Under the pieces are notes generated by a model. It saw only the letters and a list, made by a program, of their open reading frames with translations. It searched no databases and had not been told where the DNA came from. Position numbers and translations under genes: made by a program. Of a stretch of 64,000 bases of DNA, positions 44,269 to 54,058 are shown one piece after another; the first letter of the stretch is position 1; every line of letters starts with the position of its first letter. This DNA comes from Alcanivorax sp. (GTDB lineage Bacteria > Pseudomonadota > Gammaproteobacteria > Pseudomonadales > Alcanivoracaceae): positions 310,001 through 374,000 of the forward strand of contig CP051239.1 in assembly GCA_017794945.1 (NCBI GenBank), read 5' to 3'.

Positions 44269-45396
44269 TTATCCAGCCAGATTAAGCAAGACCCCGGCGG
44301 CGACAGCGGAGCCGATGACGCCGGCCACATTAGGCCCCATGGCGTGCATCAGCAAATGATTTTGCGGGTTGGCTTCCAGGCCCACCCGGTTGGCCACCCG
44401 GGCGGCCATGGGTACCGCCGACACACCGGCGGCGCCGATGATCGGGTTGATCGGAATCTTGCTGAAGCGGTTCATGATGTGCGCCATCAGCACGCCGGTG
44501 CCGGTGCCGATCACGAACGCCGCCAGGCCCAGCACCAGAATACCCAGGGTTTCCGGCACCAGGAACTGTTCGGCGCCGAGCTTGGCGCCCACCGCCAGCC
44601 CCAGAAGGATGGTCACGGTGTTGATCAGCGCGTTGGTGGTGGTGTCCACCAGGCGGTTCACCACCCCGGATTCCTTCATTAGATTGCCGAAGCAGAACAT
44701 GCCCAGCAGCGGCGCCGCGTCCGGCAGCAGCAAGGCCACCAGGATCAACAGCAAAACCGGAAACAGAATTTTCTCCAGCCGGCCCACCGGACGCAGCTGC
44801 TCCATCTTGATCCGGCGTTGTTTTTCGGTGGTCAGCAGCCGGATCACCGGCGGTTGGATCAGCGGCACCAGGGCCATGTAGGAGTAGGCCGCCACGGCCA
44901 CGGCGCCGAGCAGTTCCGGCGATAACCGGCTGGTGACGTAAATGCTGGTGGGGCCGTCGGCGCCGCCGATGATGCCGATACTGGCGGCGTCGGCGAGCGA
45001 GAAATCCAGCCCCAGATAATTCAGCGCCAGGGCCCCCAGCAGCGCGGCGAAAATACCGAACTGGGCGGCGGCGCCCAGCAACAGGGTGCGCGGGTTGGCC
45101 AGCAGCGGGCCAAAGTCGGTCATCGCGCCCACGCCCATGAAAATCAGCAGCGGGAACACGCCGGTGGTGAGGCCGGCTTCGTAGATCAGATACAGCAGGC
45201 CGCCGGGTTCCGCCAGACCGGCCACCGGAATGTTGGCGAGAATGCCGCCGAAGCCGATGGGAATCAGCAGCAGCGGCTCGAAGTTCTTGCGGATGGCCAG
45301 GAACAGAAGCACCAGGCCCACCAGGATCATCACGAACTGGCCGACGCTGAGCTGGTAAAGCCCGGTGCTGAGCCAGAGGGTATTGAGCTGTTCCAT
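44269..45396 (-). CDS. oadB: Sodium-translocating oxaloacetate decarboxylase, beta subunit
   Basis: 375 residues and very hydrophobic. Family motifs include [25 protein letters not shown] and [18 protein letters not shown] (Na+ binding region), ending [18 protein letters not shown]. It decarboxylates carboxybiotin and pumps Na+ out of the cell. It starts two bases after the oadA stop. Confidence 0.96.
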   Translation of the reverse strand: MEQLNTLWLSTGLYQLSVGQFVMILVGLVLLFLAIRKNFEPLLLIPIGFGGILANIPVAGLAEPGGLLYLIYEAGLTTGVFPLLIFMGVGAMTDFGPLLANPRTLLLGAAAQFGIFAALLGALALNYLGLDFSLADAASIGIIGGADGPTSIYVTSRLSPELLGAVAVAAYSYMALVPLIQPPVIRLLTTEKQRRIKMEQLRPVGRLEKILFPVLLLILVALLLPDAAPLLGMFCFGNLMKESGVVNRLVDTTTNALINTVTILLGLAVGAKLGAEQFLVPETLGILVLGLAAFVIGTGTGVLMAHIMNRFSKIPINPIIGAAGVSAVPMAARVANRVGLEANPQNHLLMHAMGPNVAGVIGSAVAAGVLLNLAG

Positions 45397-45398
45397 GC

Positions 45399-47174
45399 TT
45401 AACCCCCGATCGTCAGTAGCACATCGCCCACCGCCACGGCGTCACCGGGTTTGACCCGCACTTCGGCCACGGTGCCGGCGCGGGGCGCGGCGACGTCGGT
45501 TTCCATTTTCATCGCTTCCAGCACCAGCACTCGTTCGCCCTCTTCCACCCGCTGCCCGGGTTTGACCAGCACCTCGAAGATGTTGCCGGCCAGCGGCGCG
45601 GCCACCGGCTCCCCGTCGCCGGCGGGGGCCGCCGGTTCCGTGCCGGACGTGGCCGGCGCCGCGCCGTCCAGGGGTTTGATGCCGTCGATGTCGCCGCCGT
45701 CGCTGACCGTCACGGTGTAGCGCTGCCCTTCCACGGTGACCGTGTAGACGCCCTCTTCCTGGCCGTCGTCTCCGGCGGTGGGCACCGGCTCGAAGGCGTC
45801 CGGGTTGCCCCGGTTGGCGAGAAACTTGAGCCCGATCTGCGGGAACAGGGCGTAGGTGAGCACATCGTCCAGGCGGCGCTCGCCGCCGGCCAGCTCAATG
45901 CCTTCCTCACCGGCCTGCCGTTCCAGCTCCTGCCCGAGGGCCTCCAGTTCGTTGTCGAGCCGGTCCGCCGGGCGGCAGGTAATCGGGGCGTCCCCTTCCA
46001 GGGCCCGCTCACGCAGGGCCTCGTCGAAGGGCGCCGGCGCCTCCCCGTACTCGCCGCGCAGAATGCCTCGGGTTTCCTTGCTGAGCGCCTTGTAGCGTTC
46101 GCCGGCCATGACGTTCATCACCGCCTGGGTGCCGACAATCTGCGAGGTGGGCGTAACCAGGGGAATGTAGCCCAGGTCCTTGCGTACCCGGGGAATCTCC
46201 TCGAGCACCGCGTCGAAGCGGTCGAGGGCGTTCTGTTCGCGCAGCTGGCTTTCCATGTTGGTCAGCATGCCGCCGGGTACCTGCGCCACCAGAATGCGCG
46301 AGTCGACGCCGCGCAGGCTGCCCTCGAAGCGCCGGTACTTGAGCCGCACCTCGCGGAAGTAGGCGGCGATTTCCTCCAGGGCGCGAATATCCAGGCCGGT
46401 ATCGCGGTCGGTGCCTTCCAGCATCGCCACCACGGTTTCGGTGGGGCTGTGGCCGTAGGTCATCGACATGGACGAAATGGCGGTGTCGACGTTGTCGATG
46501 CCGGCCTCCGCCGCTTTCAGGGCGGTGGCGGTGGACAGGCCGGTGGTGGCGTGGCACTGCATGTGCACCGGAATGTCGAGGGCCTGCTTAAGGCGGCTTA
46601 CCAGCTCGTACGCGGTGTAGGGCGTGAGCAGGCCGGCCATGTCCTTGATCGCCACGGAATGGGCGCCCATGTCCTCGATGCGTTTACCCTGCTCCACCCA
46701 GACGTCGAGGGTGTGCACCGGGCTCACCGTGTAAGCGATGGTGCCCTGGGCGTGCTTGCCCTGTTGGACCACCGCCGCCACCGCGCGCTCGATATTGCGC
46801 ATGTCGTTCATGGCGTCGAACACGCGGAACACGTCCACGCCGCTTTGCGCGGCCCGCTCCACGAAGGCGTCGACCACGTCGTCGGCGTAATGGCGATAGC
46901 CAAGCAGGTTCTGGCCGCGCAGCAGCATCTGCTGGGGGGTGTTGGGCATCGCCTTTTTGAGCTCGCGGATGCGCTCCCAGGGGTCTTCGCCCAGGTAGCG
47001 GATGCAGGCGTCGAAGGTGGCGCCGCCCCAGGATTCCAGTGACCAGAAGCCGATGCGGTCGAGTTTCTCCGCGATCGGCAGCATGTCGTCCAGGCGCAGG
47101 CGGGTGGCGAGCAGGGACTGGTGGGCGTCGCGCAGCACCACGTCGGTGATGCCGAGAGGCGTTTTTGTCGTCAT
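45399..47174 (-). CDS. oadA: Oxaloacetate decarboxylase, alpha subunit
   Basis: 591 residues. The N-terminal carboxyltransferase TIM barrel has the metal-binding [10 protein letters not shown] and the later MQCHATTG. A linker rich in Pro/Ala/Gly leads to a biotinyl domain with biotin-Lys556 in [11 protein letters not shown]. It transfers CO2 from oxaloacetate to biotin. It lies 13 bases after oadG. The related pyruvate carboxylase B subunit is similar, but the neighbouring oadB and oadG settle the call. Confidence 0.96.
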   Translation of the reverse strand: MTTKTPLGITDVVLRDAHQSLLATRLRLDDMLPIAEKLDRIGFWSLESWGGATFDACIRYLGEDPWERIRELKKAMPNTPQQMLLRGQNLLGYRHYADDVVDAFVERAAQSGVDVFRVFDAMNDMRNIERAVAAVVQQGKHAQGTIAYTVSPVHTLDVWVEQGKRIEDMGAHSVAIKDMAGLLTPYTAYELVSRLKQALDIPVHMQCHATTGLSTATALKAAEAGIDNVDTAISSMSMTYGHSPTETVVAMLEGTDRDTGLDIRALEEIAAYFREVRLKYRRFEGSLRGVDSRILVAQVPGGMLTNMESQLREQNALDRFDAVLEEIPRVRKDLGYIPLVTPTSQIVGTQAVMNVMAGERYKALSKETRGILRGEYGEAPAPFDEALRERALEGDAPITCRPADRLDNELEALGQELERQAGEEGIELAGGERRLDDVLTYALFPQIGLKFLANRGNPDAFEPVPTAGDDGQEEGVYTVTVEGQRYTVTVSDGGDIDGIKPLDGAAPATSGTEPAAPAGDGEPVAAPLAGNIFEVLVKPGQRVEEGERVLVLEAMKMETDVAAPRAGTVAEVRVKPGDAVAVGDVLLTIGG

Positions 47175-47187
47175 GGGAAGATTCCGA

Positions 47188-47430
47188 TCAGCGTTGGGCG
47201 CGGTGTTGCCGGATGGCGTCCTGGATGGCCGCCCGGATGTGTGGAGAAACCTGGGGTGCGGGTTCCGGGGCCGGCACGCTCGCGGTCTGGCCGCCGGTGG
47301 TGTCGGGGGCGAAGCGCTGGACCAGGGCCGACAGGCCGGTCATTACCGCCACCAGAATCAAAAGAAAGGCGAGTACCACGCCCATGCCCAGCACCATGAG
47401 CTGCGCGCCCTGGGCCAATAGATCATTCAT
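47188..47430 (-). CDS. oadG: Oxaloacetate decarboxylase, gamma subunit
   Basis: 80 residues from the ATG at 47430, which follows GGGAGCGGAGC. One N-terminal membrane helix ([19 protein letters not shown]) and a C-terminal Pro-rich then basic tail ([17 protein letters not shown]) are typical of OadG, which holds the alpha and beta subunits together and binds Zn. It is the first gene of the six-gene minus-strand run. Confidence 0.92.
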   Translation of the reverse strand: MNDLLAQGAQLMVLGMGVVLAFLLILVAVMTGLSALVQRFAPDTTGGQTASVPAPEPAPQVSPHIRAAIQDAIRQHRAQR

Positions 47431-47831
47431 GCTCCGCTCCCGGGTAGGTTCAAGCGTGGGGCTGTTCTGCTGGGGATCCGCCGCCTTTTGGGCGGGGCTC
47501 CGGCGCCCTGATTCGGCGCAATGTATCGGGATTGTCGACAACAGGCAAGGTAATGGGGGACGGGGATGGTTGATTTTGGGGACAGGGGCGGGATTTTGGG
47601 TCGGGATTGTTGACATTGTTTTGGTGGGAGGGGTTGGGGGAGCTGGTGTGGGGGCGGCTTTGTAGAGGGGCCCTGGCTTTGCTTCGCTTGCCCTCCGGGC
47701 CGTAATGCTCGCATTACGTTACTTCGCGGCTCGGTGAGCCGCTCGTTCGAACCCGGGGGGGTTCTCTAAATAGCTCCCCGGTGCGCCACGCATAAAAAAA
47801 GCCCACTCGAATGAGTGGGCTTTTTCATGTA
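47431..47831. other. Intergenic region with tRNA-Arg mimic and terminator
   Basis: About 400 bases without a gene. The oadG promoter should lie in the GT-rich part (47560-47660). From ~47735 to 47788 the plus strand carries a degenerate copy of the tRNA-Arg 3' half: GGGGGTTC, an altered T-loop, then CTCCCCGGTGCGCCA (47774-47788), a perfect inverted match to the tRNA end. A terminator follows at 47794-47825. Confidence 0.75.
47794..47825 (-). terminator. Terminator of tRNA-Arg
   Basis: Stem GCCCACTC/GAGTGGGC with A-run and T-run on both sides, so it works in both directions. It lies just after the CCA end of tRNA-Arg on the minus strand. Confidence 0.93.
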
Positions 47832-47908
47832 TGGCGCACCGGGGAGGATTCGAACCCCCGACCTCCTGGTTCGTAGCCAGATGCTCTATCCAACTGAGCT
47901 ACCGGTGC
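47832..47908 (-). tRNA. tRNA-Arg(ACG)
   Basis: 77 nt with encoded CCA. Acceptor GCACCGG/CCGGTGC, discriminator G, anticodon loop CTACGAA (ACG, read as ICG) and T-arm GGGGGTTCGAATCCTCC. Confidence 0.97.
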
Positions 47909-48014
47909 GGGACCTTGCGGCGTTGGCCGTCAAGAGGCGCGCATTATTCCCAATGCCCCCGTGGGAGTCAAGCCGGGGGCGGTGATTTCTTGCGCAAACG
48001 CACTGGCGGGGAAT

Positions 48015-48494
48015 TTATTCCTCGGCGGTTTCCATTTGTTTTTGCAGGTAATTTTCCAGGCCGACCCGGTCGATCAGGCCAAGCTGGGTTTCCAGCCAGT
48101 CGATGTGCTCTTCCTCGGAGGCGAGAATTTCCCGGAACAGGTCACGGGTGACGTAGTCGCGCACCGTCTCACAGTGCTCGATGCCGTCGCGCAGGTCCGG
48201 AACCGCCATTTGCTCAAGCTTGAGGTCGCAATCGAGCATTTCCTGGGTGTTTTCGCCGATCATCAGCTTGCCGAGATCCTGCAGATTGGGCACGCCTTCG
48301 AGAAACAGAATGCGCTCGACCAGCATGTCGGCGTGTTTCATTTCGTCGATGGATTCGTGGTACTCGTGCTCGTACAGAGCCTGGAGCCCCCAATCCTTGT
48401 ACATCTTGGCGTGCAGGAAATACTGGTTGATCGCCACCAGCTCGTTGCCGAGTGCGCGGTTAAGGAATTCGATAACTTTCTGGTCGCCTTTCAT
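48015..48494 (-). CDS. bfr: Bacterioferritin
   Basis: 159 residues from the ATG at 48494. The haem ligand Met52 and the complete ferroxidase centre E18, E51, H54, E94, E127 and H130 are in place. It stores iron as a 24-subunit shell. The matching ferredoxin gene bfd lies upstream on the same strand, separated by ~214 bases that include a Fur-like half-site. Confidence 0.97.
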   Translation of the reverse strand: MKGDQKVIEFLNRALGNELVAINQYFLHAKMYKDWGLQALYEHEYHESIDEMKHADMLVERILFLEGVPNLQDLGKLMIGENTQEMLDCDLKLEQMAVPDLRDGIEHCETVRDYVTRDLFREILASEEEHIDWLETQLGLIDRVGLENYLQKQMETAEE

Positions 48495-48592
48495 GTGCGT
48501 TCTCCGTGCCGGCGGGGTAATGGCGACCATTGTTCAGCAAGACGGGGGCACGGACAAGACTTACCCGGAAAAAAATCGAGTAAATACAAGTA

Positions 48593-48611
48593 GTTATACT
48601 AATGAGAATCA
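48593..48611 (-). promoter_or_regulatory. Possible Fur-like site upstream of bfr
   Basis: GTTATACTAATGAGAATCA contains ATGAGAATCA, close to one half of the Fur consensus (ATGATAATCA). The other half is poor. It lies about 100 bases before bfr. Confidence 0.4.
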
Positions 48612-48708
48612 GTCTTTAAAAAACCGAGGGGGCGCTGGCGTCCCTGCTCCCTGGCTGGGCTCGAGCCTGGCTGGGAGGCTGATGGACTGCTCTCGCGCGG
48701 GGCGGCGC

Positions 48709-48942
48709 TCAGGCGGTCTGAGGCCAGTACTGGACTGGTTCGCCCCGGTTTGCCGAGATTGAAGAGACCGCCGGCATGGCGTTACGGGTATCACGCAATA
48801 CCTGACGGGCGTGCCGTGCACATTTAGCACACTGACTGCCAACCCCAAGTTCCCGACGAAGATCGCGCAGGCTGTCGCAACCGCTTTGGGCTGCTTCCCG
48901 TATCTGACCGTCAGTGATGCCGTTACACAAACAAACGTACAT
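48709..48942 (-). CDS. bfd: Bacterioferritin-associated ferredoxin
   Basis: 77 residues from the ATG at 48942. The [2Fe-2S] ligands Cys4, Cys6, Cys38 and Cys41 (YVCLC and SQCAKC) match Bfd. It donates electrons to bacterioferritin to release stored iron. The tail after ~residue 60 is longer than in E. coli. A Fur-like site lies ~40 bases upstream of the start, fitting expression under iron shortage. Confidence 0.93.
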   Translation of the reverse strand: MYVCLCNGITDGQIREAAQSGCDSLRDLRRELGVGSQCAKCARHARQVLRDTRNAMPAVSSISANRGEPVQYWPQTA

Positions 48943-48982
48943 GGCTACGTCCACTCCTCAAACTCGGGAGCAGAATAACCCT

Positions 48983-49000
48983 AATGCGAATTGTTATCAA
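48983..49000 (-). promoter_or_regulatory. bfd: Probable Fur box upstream of bfd
   Basis: On the minus strand TTGATAACAATTCGCATT resembles the Fur consensus GATAATGATAATCATTATC. It is 40-58 bases before the bfd start, where a Fur box would block its promoter. Confidence 0.55.
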
Positions 49001-49071
49001 TAGCTTTCTTGGCCGGAGCGCCACCCCCGCCTGTCGGCCGGCCCAGGGCGGTCTTCAGCGACCGGAACGAC

Positions 49072-49097
49072 AACGCCCCCGGTAGGCCGGGGGCGTT
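49072..49097 (-). terminator. GC-rich hairpin after the histone-like gene
   Basis: The 11-base perfect stem AACGCCCCCGG/CCGGGGGCGTT with loop TAGG lies 25 bases after the stop. No T-run follows on the minus strand, so it may protect the transcript or end transcription only partly. Confidence 0.55.
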
Positions 49098-49121
49098 GCA
49101 TCGAACGGGCGGACGATCCGG

Positions 49122-49907
49122 TCAGCTGCTCTTGGCCGGGGTCTTCTTGGCCGCCGCTTTCTTGCGCGGTGCTTTGCGCGCCGGGGTCTTGCGTGTGGCG
49201 GCCTTCTTCACCGCGGTCTTGCGGGTAGCGGTTTTCTTGGCCGCCGGGCGCTTGCTGGCGCTTTTCTTCGCCGGAGTGCGCTTGGCCGCTTTCTTGGCGG
49301 TGGTTTTGCGCGCGGTGGTTTTCTTGCCGGTGGCTTTGCGGGCGGCGCGTTTGGCCTTCTGTTCCGCTTTCTTCTGAGCCACCTTGGCTTTCTTCGCCAG
49401 TTTGCGCTCGTACTCGCGCATCTTGGTGGTCAGGTTACGCTGGGCCGTGCGCAGCTTTTTGTTTTCCCGCGTCACTACCTTCTTGGCGGCCTGGATTTCG
49501 GCGCGAATCAGTTTGCTCTCACCGCGCAGGTCCTGAAGTTTCAGACGCTGGGTATTCATGCGACCGCGGGCGGTTTCCACGGCGCGTTTGGCGGCGGCGG
49601 TGGCCTTGCCTTTGGCCTTATCCCGTTTGGCCGCCAGATCAGTGCGCAGCTTGGTGAGTTTGTCGTTTTCCGCCTCGATCTTTTTCTTCTGCCGTTCCAG
49701 CTTGGTGCTGGCCTGGTCGACTTTCTTCTGCGCCTGGGCCACCGCCTTTTCCTGAAGTTTGGACTTGGATTCGGCGTTGGTTACCGACTTCGGCATTGCC
49801 GGAGCCTTGTTGGCGGTGGTTTTGGTGGTGGTGGTTTTCTTGCGTGCGGCGGTCTTGCGAGCCGCTGTTTTTTTCTGAGCGCTACTTTTTTTTGCTGCTC
49901 TGGCCAT
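49122..49907 (-). CDS. Histone H1-like, Lys/Ala-rich DNA-binding protein (AlgP-like)
   Basis: 261 residues. Both ends are made of short AAKK/TARK/PAKK-type repeats: residues 1-40 and ~190-261. The middle (about 45-190) is a charged coiled coil (QKKVDQASTKLERQKKKIEAE). This layout resembles Pseudomonas AlgP/AlgR3 and other histone H1-like proteins, which bind DNA through the basic tails. The AT-rich region upstream should hold its promoter. Function here is inferred from composition. Confidence 0.82.
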   Translation of the reverse strand: MARAAKKSSAQKKTAARKTAARKKTTTTKTTANKAPAMPKSVTNAESKSKLQEKAVAQAQKKVDQASTKLERQKKKIEAENDKLTKLRTDLAAKRDKAKGKATAAAKRAVETARGRMNTQRLKLQDLRGESKLIRAEIQAAKKVVTRENKKLRTAQRNLTTKMREYERKLAKKAKVAQKKAEQKAKRAARKATGKKTTARKTTAKKAAKRTPAKKSASKRPAAKKTATRKTAVKKAATRKTPARKAPRKKAAAKKTPAKSS

Positions 49908-50054
49908 GATCGATCTCCTAATCTATGACGTCATTTTTCTGCGACAGTCGGAAAGTAGCATAAAAAAAAATCACTTGGTACATTATTTGACCAGGACTTT
50001 GTAGGAATCAGTAAAAAAATAAAAAGAAGGTTTTTTTGGGTGGGGCGGCGCCGA

Positions 50055-50089
50055 CAAAAAATAAAACGGGGCAGTGTTCGACTGCCCCG
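50055..50089 (-). terminator. Terminator of hemH
   Basis: On the minus strand: stem CGGGGCAGT/ACTGCCCCG with loop CGAAC, followed by TTTTATTTTTTG. It starts 24 bases after the hemH stop. Confidence 0.9.
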
Positions 50090-50112
50090 CGTGAGTCACT
50101 CGTCACCGCGCT

Positions 50113-51069
50113 TCATAAATGGGCACGGACCACCGCTTCCAGGGCGTCGATGTGTGCCGGTTCCGCGTTCAACGCGGGGATATACGCGAACGATTCACCG
50201 CCGGCGTGCAGGAATACTTCGCGGTTTTCGCCGTCGATTTCTTCCAGGGTTTCCAGGCAGTCGGCGGAAAAGCCGGGGCACACCACCTGCACCGAGCGCA
50301 CGCCTTCCTGTCCCCACTTTTCCAGAGTTTTATCGGTATAGGGGTTAAGCCATTCCTGGGGGCCGAAACGGGATTGGAAGGTCACCATCCATTGCTCGGC
50401 CCGCAAACCCAGCCGCTCCGCGATCAACGTGGCGGAGTGGTGGCAGCGCTCTCCGTAGCGGTCGCCTTTATCCTGATAGGACACCGGAATACCGTGGAAC
50501 GAAAACAGCAGCTTTTCCGCCTCACCGTGTTGTTCGCGGAAACGCCGGATGCTGTCGGCCACCGCGTCCAGCCAGGCGGGGTTTTGCCAGTAGTCCTTGA
50601 CCAGCGTCAGCCCGGGCACTTCGCGGCGGGTGCGCACCCAGCGTGCCAGGGCGTCCGCCACCGCGCCGTTGGTGGAACCGGAATACTGCGGATAGAGCGG
50701 CAGGATCAACAGGTGGTCGTGCCCCTGGTCCGCCAGTTCATCCAGCACGGCTTCAAAGCCGGGGCTGCCGTAGCTCATGGCGTAACGCACGGTGCAGTCG
50801 AAACGGCCGGCCAGCGCCTCGGCCTGCTCCCGGGCGACCAGCCGAATCGGTGAGTCCTGTTGCCAGATGGAGGCGTACAGTTTCGCCACCCGGCGCGGCC
50901 GTAACGGCAGAATGATCAACCGCAGCACCCAGAACCAGATCAGGCGTGGCGCTTCCACCACCCTGGGGTCGGACAGGAACTGTTTCAGATAGCGGCGCAC
51001 CGCCGTCGTGGTGGGCGCGTCAGGGGTGCCCAGATTGACCAGGACCACCGCCGGTTTTGTCACGGACAT
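50113..51069 (-). CDS. hemH: Ferrochelatase
   Basis: 318 residues. The opening VVLVNLGTPDAPTTTAVRRYLKQFL, the catalytic His in LLFSFHGIPVSYQDKGDRY and the acidic motif LETLEEIDGENREVF are all present. It inserts Fe2+ into protoporphyrin IX, the final step of haem b synthesis. Haem supply fits the nearby cytochrome c maturation genes, though no operon link is seen. Confidence 0.97.
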   Translation of the reverse strand: MSVTKPAVVLVNLGTPDAPTTTAVRRYLKQFLSDPRVVEAPRLIWFWVLRLIILPLRPRRVAKLYASIWQQDSPIRLVAREQAEALAGRFDCTVRYAMSYGSPGFEAVLDELADQGHDHLLILPLYPQYSGSTNGAVADALARWVRTRREVPGLTLVKDYWQNPAWLDAVADSIRRFREQHGEAEKLLFSFHGIPVSYQDKGDRYGERCHHSATLIAERLGLRAEQWMVTFQSRFGPQEWLNPYTDKTLEKWGQEGVRSVQVVCPGFSADCLETLEEIDGENREVFLHAGGESFAYIPALNAEPAHIDALEAVVRAHL

Positions 51070-51217
51070 AGCAAGCCTTCTCCTGAATAAGCGCGGGGAC
51101 GCATCACAACCAATGAGGGGTGAATGATAGGTGAGACGGGCGCCGGGGGCACGCTATCGGGGTGATAGGAGTGGTGGGTGTGTGCCGGTGGGATAAGCGT
51201 TGGGAGATGGCAACCGT

Positions 51218-51282
51218 TGCCGGCCGGCTTGCGCCGGCCTTTCGCGGGCGGGGCCCGTTCGCACAAGCCCGCTCGCGCAGGT
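51218..51282. repeat. REP-like elements between adk and hemH
   Basis: GCCGGCCGGCTTGCGCCGGC, then CGCGGGCGGGGCCCG and GCCCGCTCGCGC. It belongs to the same family as 22666 and 41385, in the reverse orientation. Confidence 0.7.
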
Positions 51283-51289
51283 CCGCGGT

Positions 51290-53102
<1,813 letters not shown>

Positions 53103-53106
<4 letters not shown>

Positions 53107-53510
53107 TGATCGTCTTCCTCCGCTTCGCGGCTGGCGCGGCGCACCAGCAGTACGATACCCACGCCGCCCAGCAGCAACAGGGTCAGGGGCCCCACCCAGA
53201 GAATCGCGGTGCGGGGGTTGAACGGCGGCCGGTAGCTGACGAAATCCCCGTAGCGGTCGACGAAGAAGGTGACGATCTCCTCATCGCTGTGCCCTTCGCG
53301 GATCATCCGCGCCACCCGCTCGCGCATATCCTGGGAAATCTCCGCGTCGGAATCGGCGATGCTCTGGTTCTGGCACTTGGGGCAGCGCAGCTCCTCGGTG
53401 AGGCGGTGAAAACGGTCCTGCTGGGCGTCGCTGTCGAACTGGTAAATGTCGATGGCGGCCCAGGACGGCGCGGCCGCCATGGCGAACAGCAGAATGGCAA
53501 GACGGATCAC
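53103..53510 (-). CDS. ccmH: Cytochrome c maturation thiol oxidoreductase
   Basis: 135 residues: signal peptide, CcmH motif with Cys43 and Cys46 in LRCPKCQNQSI, then one C-terminal membrane helix (ILWVGPLTLLLLGGVGIVLLV). This is the short CcmH (CcmL) form, with the TPR part encoded separately as CcmI. It reduces apocytochrome thiols before haem ligation. Confidence 0.95.
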
Positions 53511-54058
53511 GGCGCCACCCCCGGGGCCTCACCGGCCTGCTGCAGCACCGGCGCGAACTTGTCGTCCCAGACGCGCTGGTTCATTTCGCCCACGTGGCGC
53601 AGCACGATCTCGCCGCGCGGGTTGATCAGAAAGGTTTCCGGCGCACCGTAGACGCCCAGGTCAAGACCCAGCTGGCCGTCGGCGTCGACGATCACTTCGC
53701 GGAACGGGTTGCCGTATTCGGCCAGATAGTCGCGGGCCTTGGCATCCTCGTCTTTATAGTCGAGCCCGATAATGGGGATGCCGCTGCGCGCCAGCTCCAG
53801 CAAATAGGGATGCTCGACGTAGCAGGTCGGGCACCAGGTGCCCCACACGTTCAACAATTGCCAGCGGCCGGTGAGCAGCTCCTCGGTGAGGGTGCGGTCG
53901 TTGAGCAGCGACGGCCGGGAAAATTCCGGCACCGGCTTGCCGGCCAGCGCCGAGGGCAGCTCTTCCGGGTTGCGGCCCAGGCCGCTGGCGAGCAGCACCG
54001 CCAGGGCGACGAACGCCACCAGCGGCAGGAAGACCCAGGGGTTGGTGCCTTTACTCAT
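53507..54058 (-). CDS. ccmG: Thiol:disulfide interchange protein CcmG/DsbE
   Basis: 183 residues with an N-terminal membrane anchor and a thioredoxin-like domain whose active site is Cys76-Cys79 in WGTWCPTCYVEHP. A cis-Pro region follows later (YGAPETFLINPRG). It keeps apocytochrome/CcmH cysteines reduced in the periplasm. It overlaps both ccmF (8 bases) and ccmH (4 bases). Confidence 0.95.
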   Translation of the reverse strand: MSKGTNPWVFLPLVAFVALAVLLASGLGRNPEELPSALAGKPVPEFSRPSLLNDRTLTEELLTGRWQLLNVWGTWCPTCYVEHPYLLELARSGIPIIGLDYKDEDAKARDYLAEYGNPFREVIVDADGQLGLDLGVYGAPETFLINPRGEIVLRHVGEMNQRVWDDKFAPVLQQAGEAPGVAP

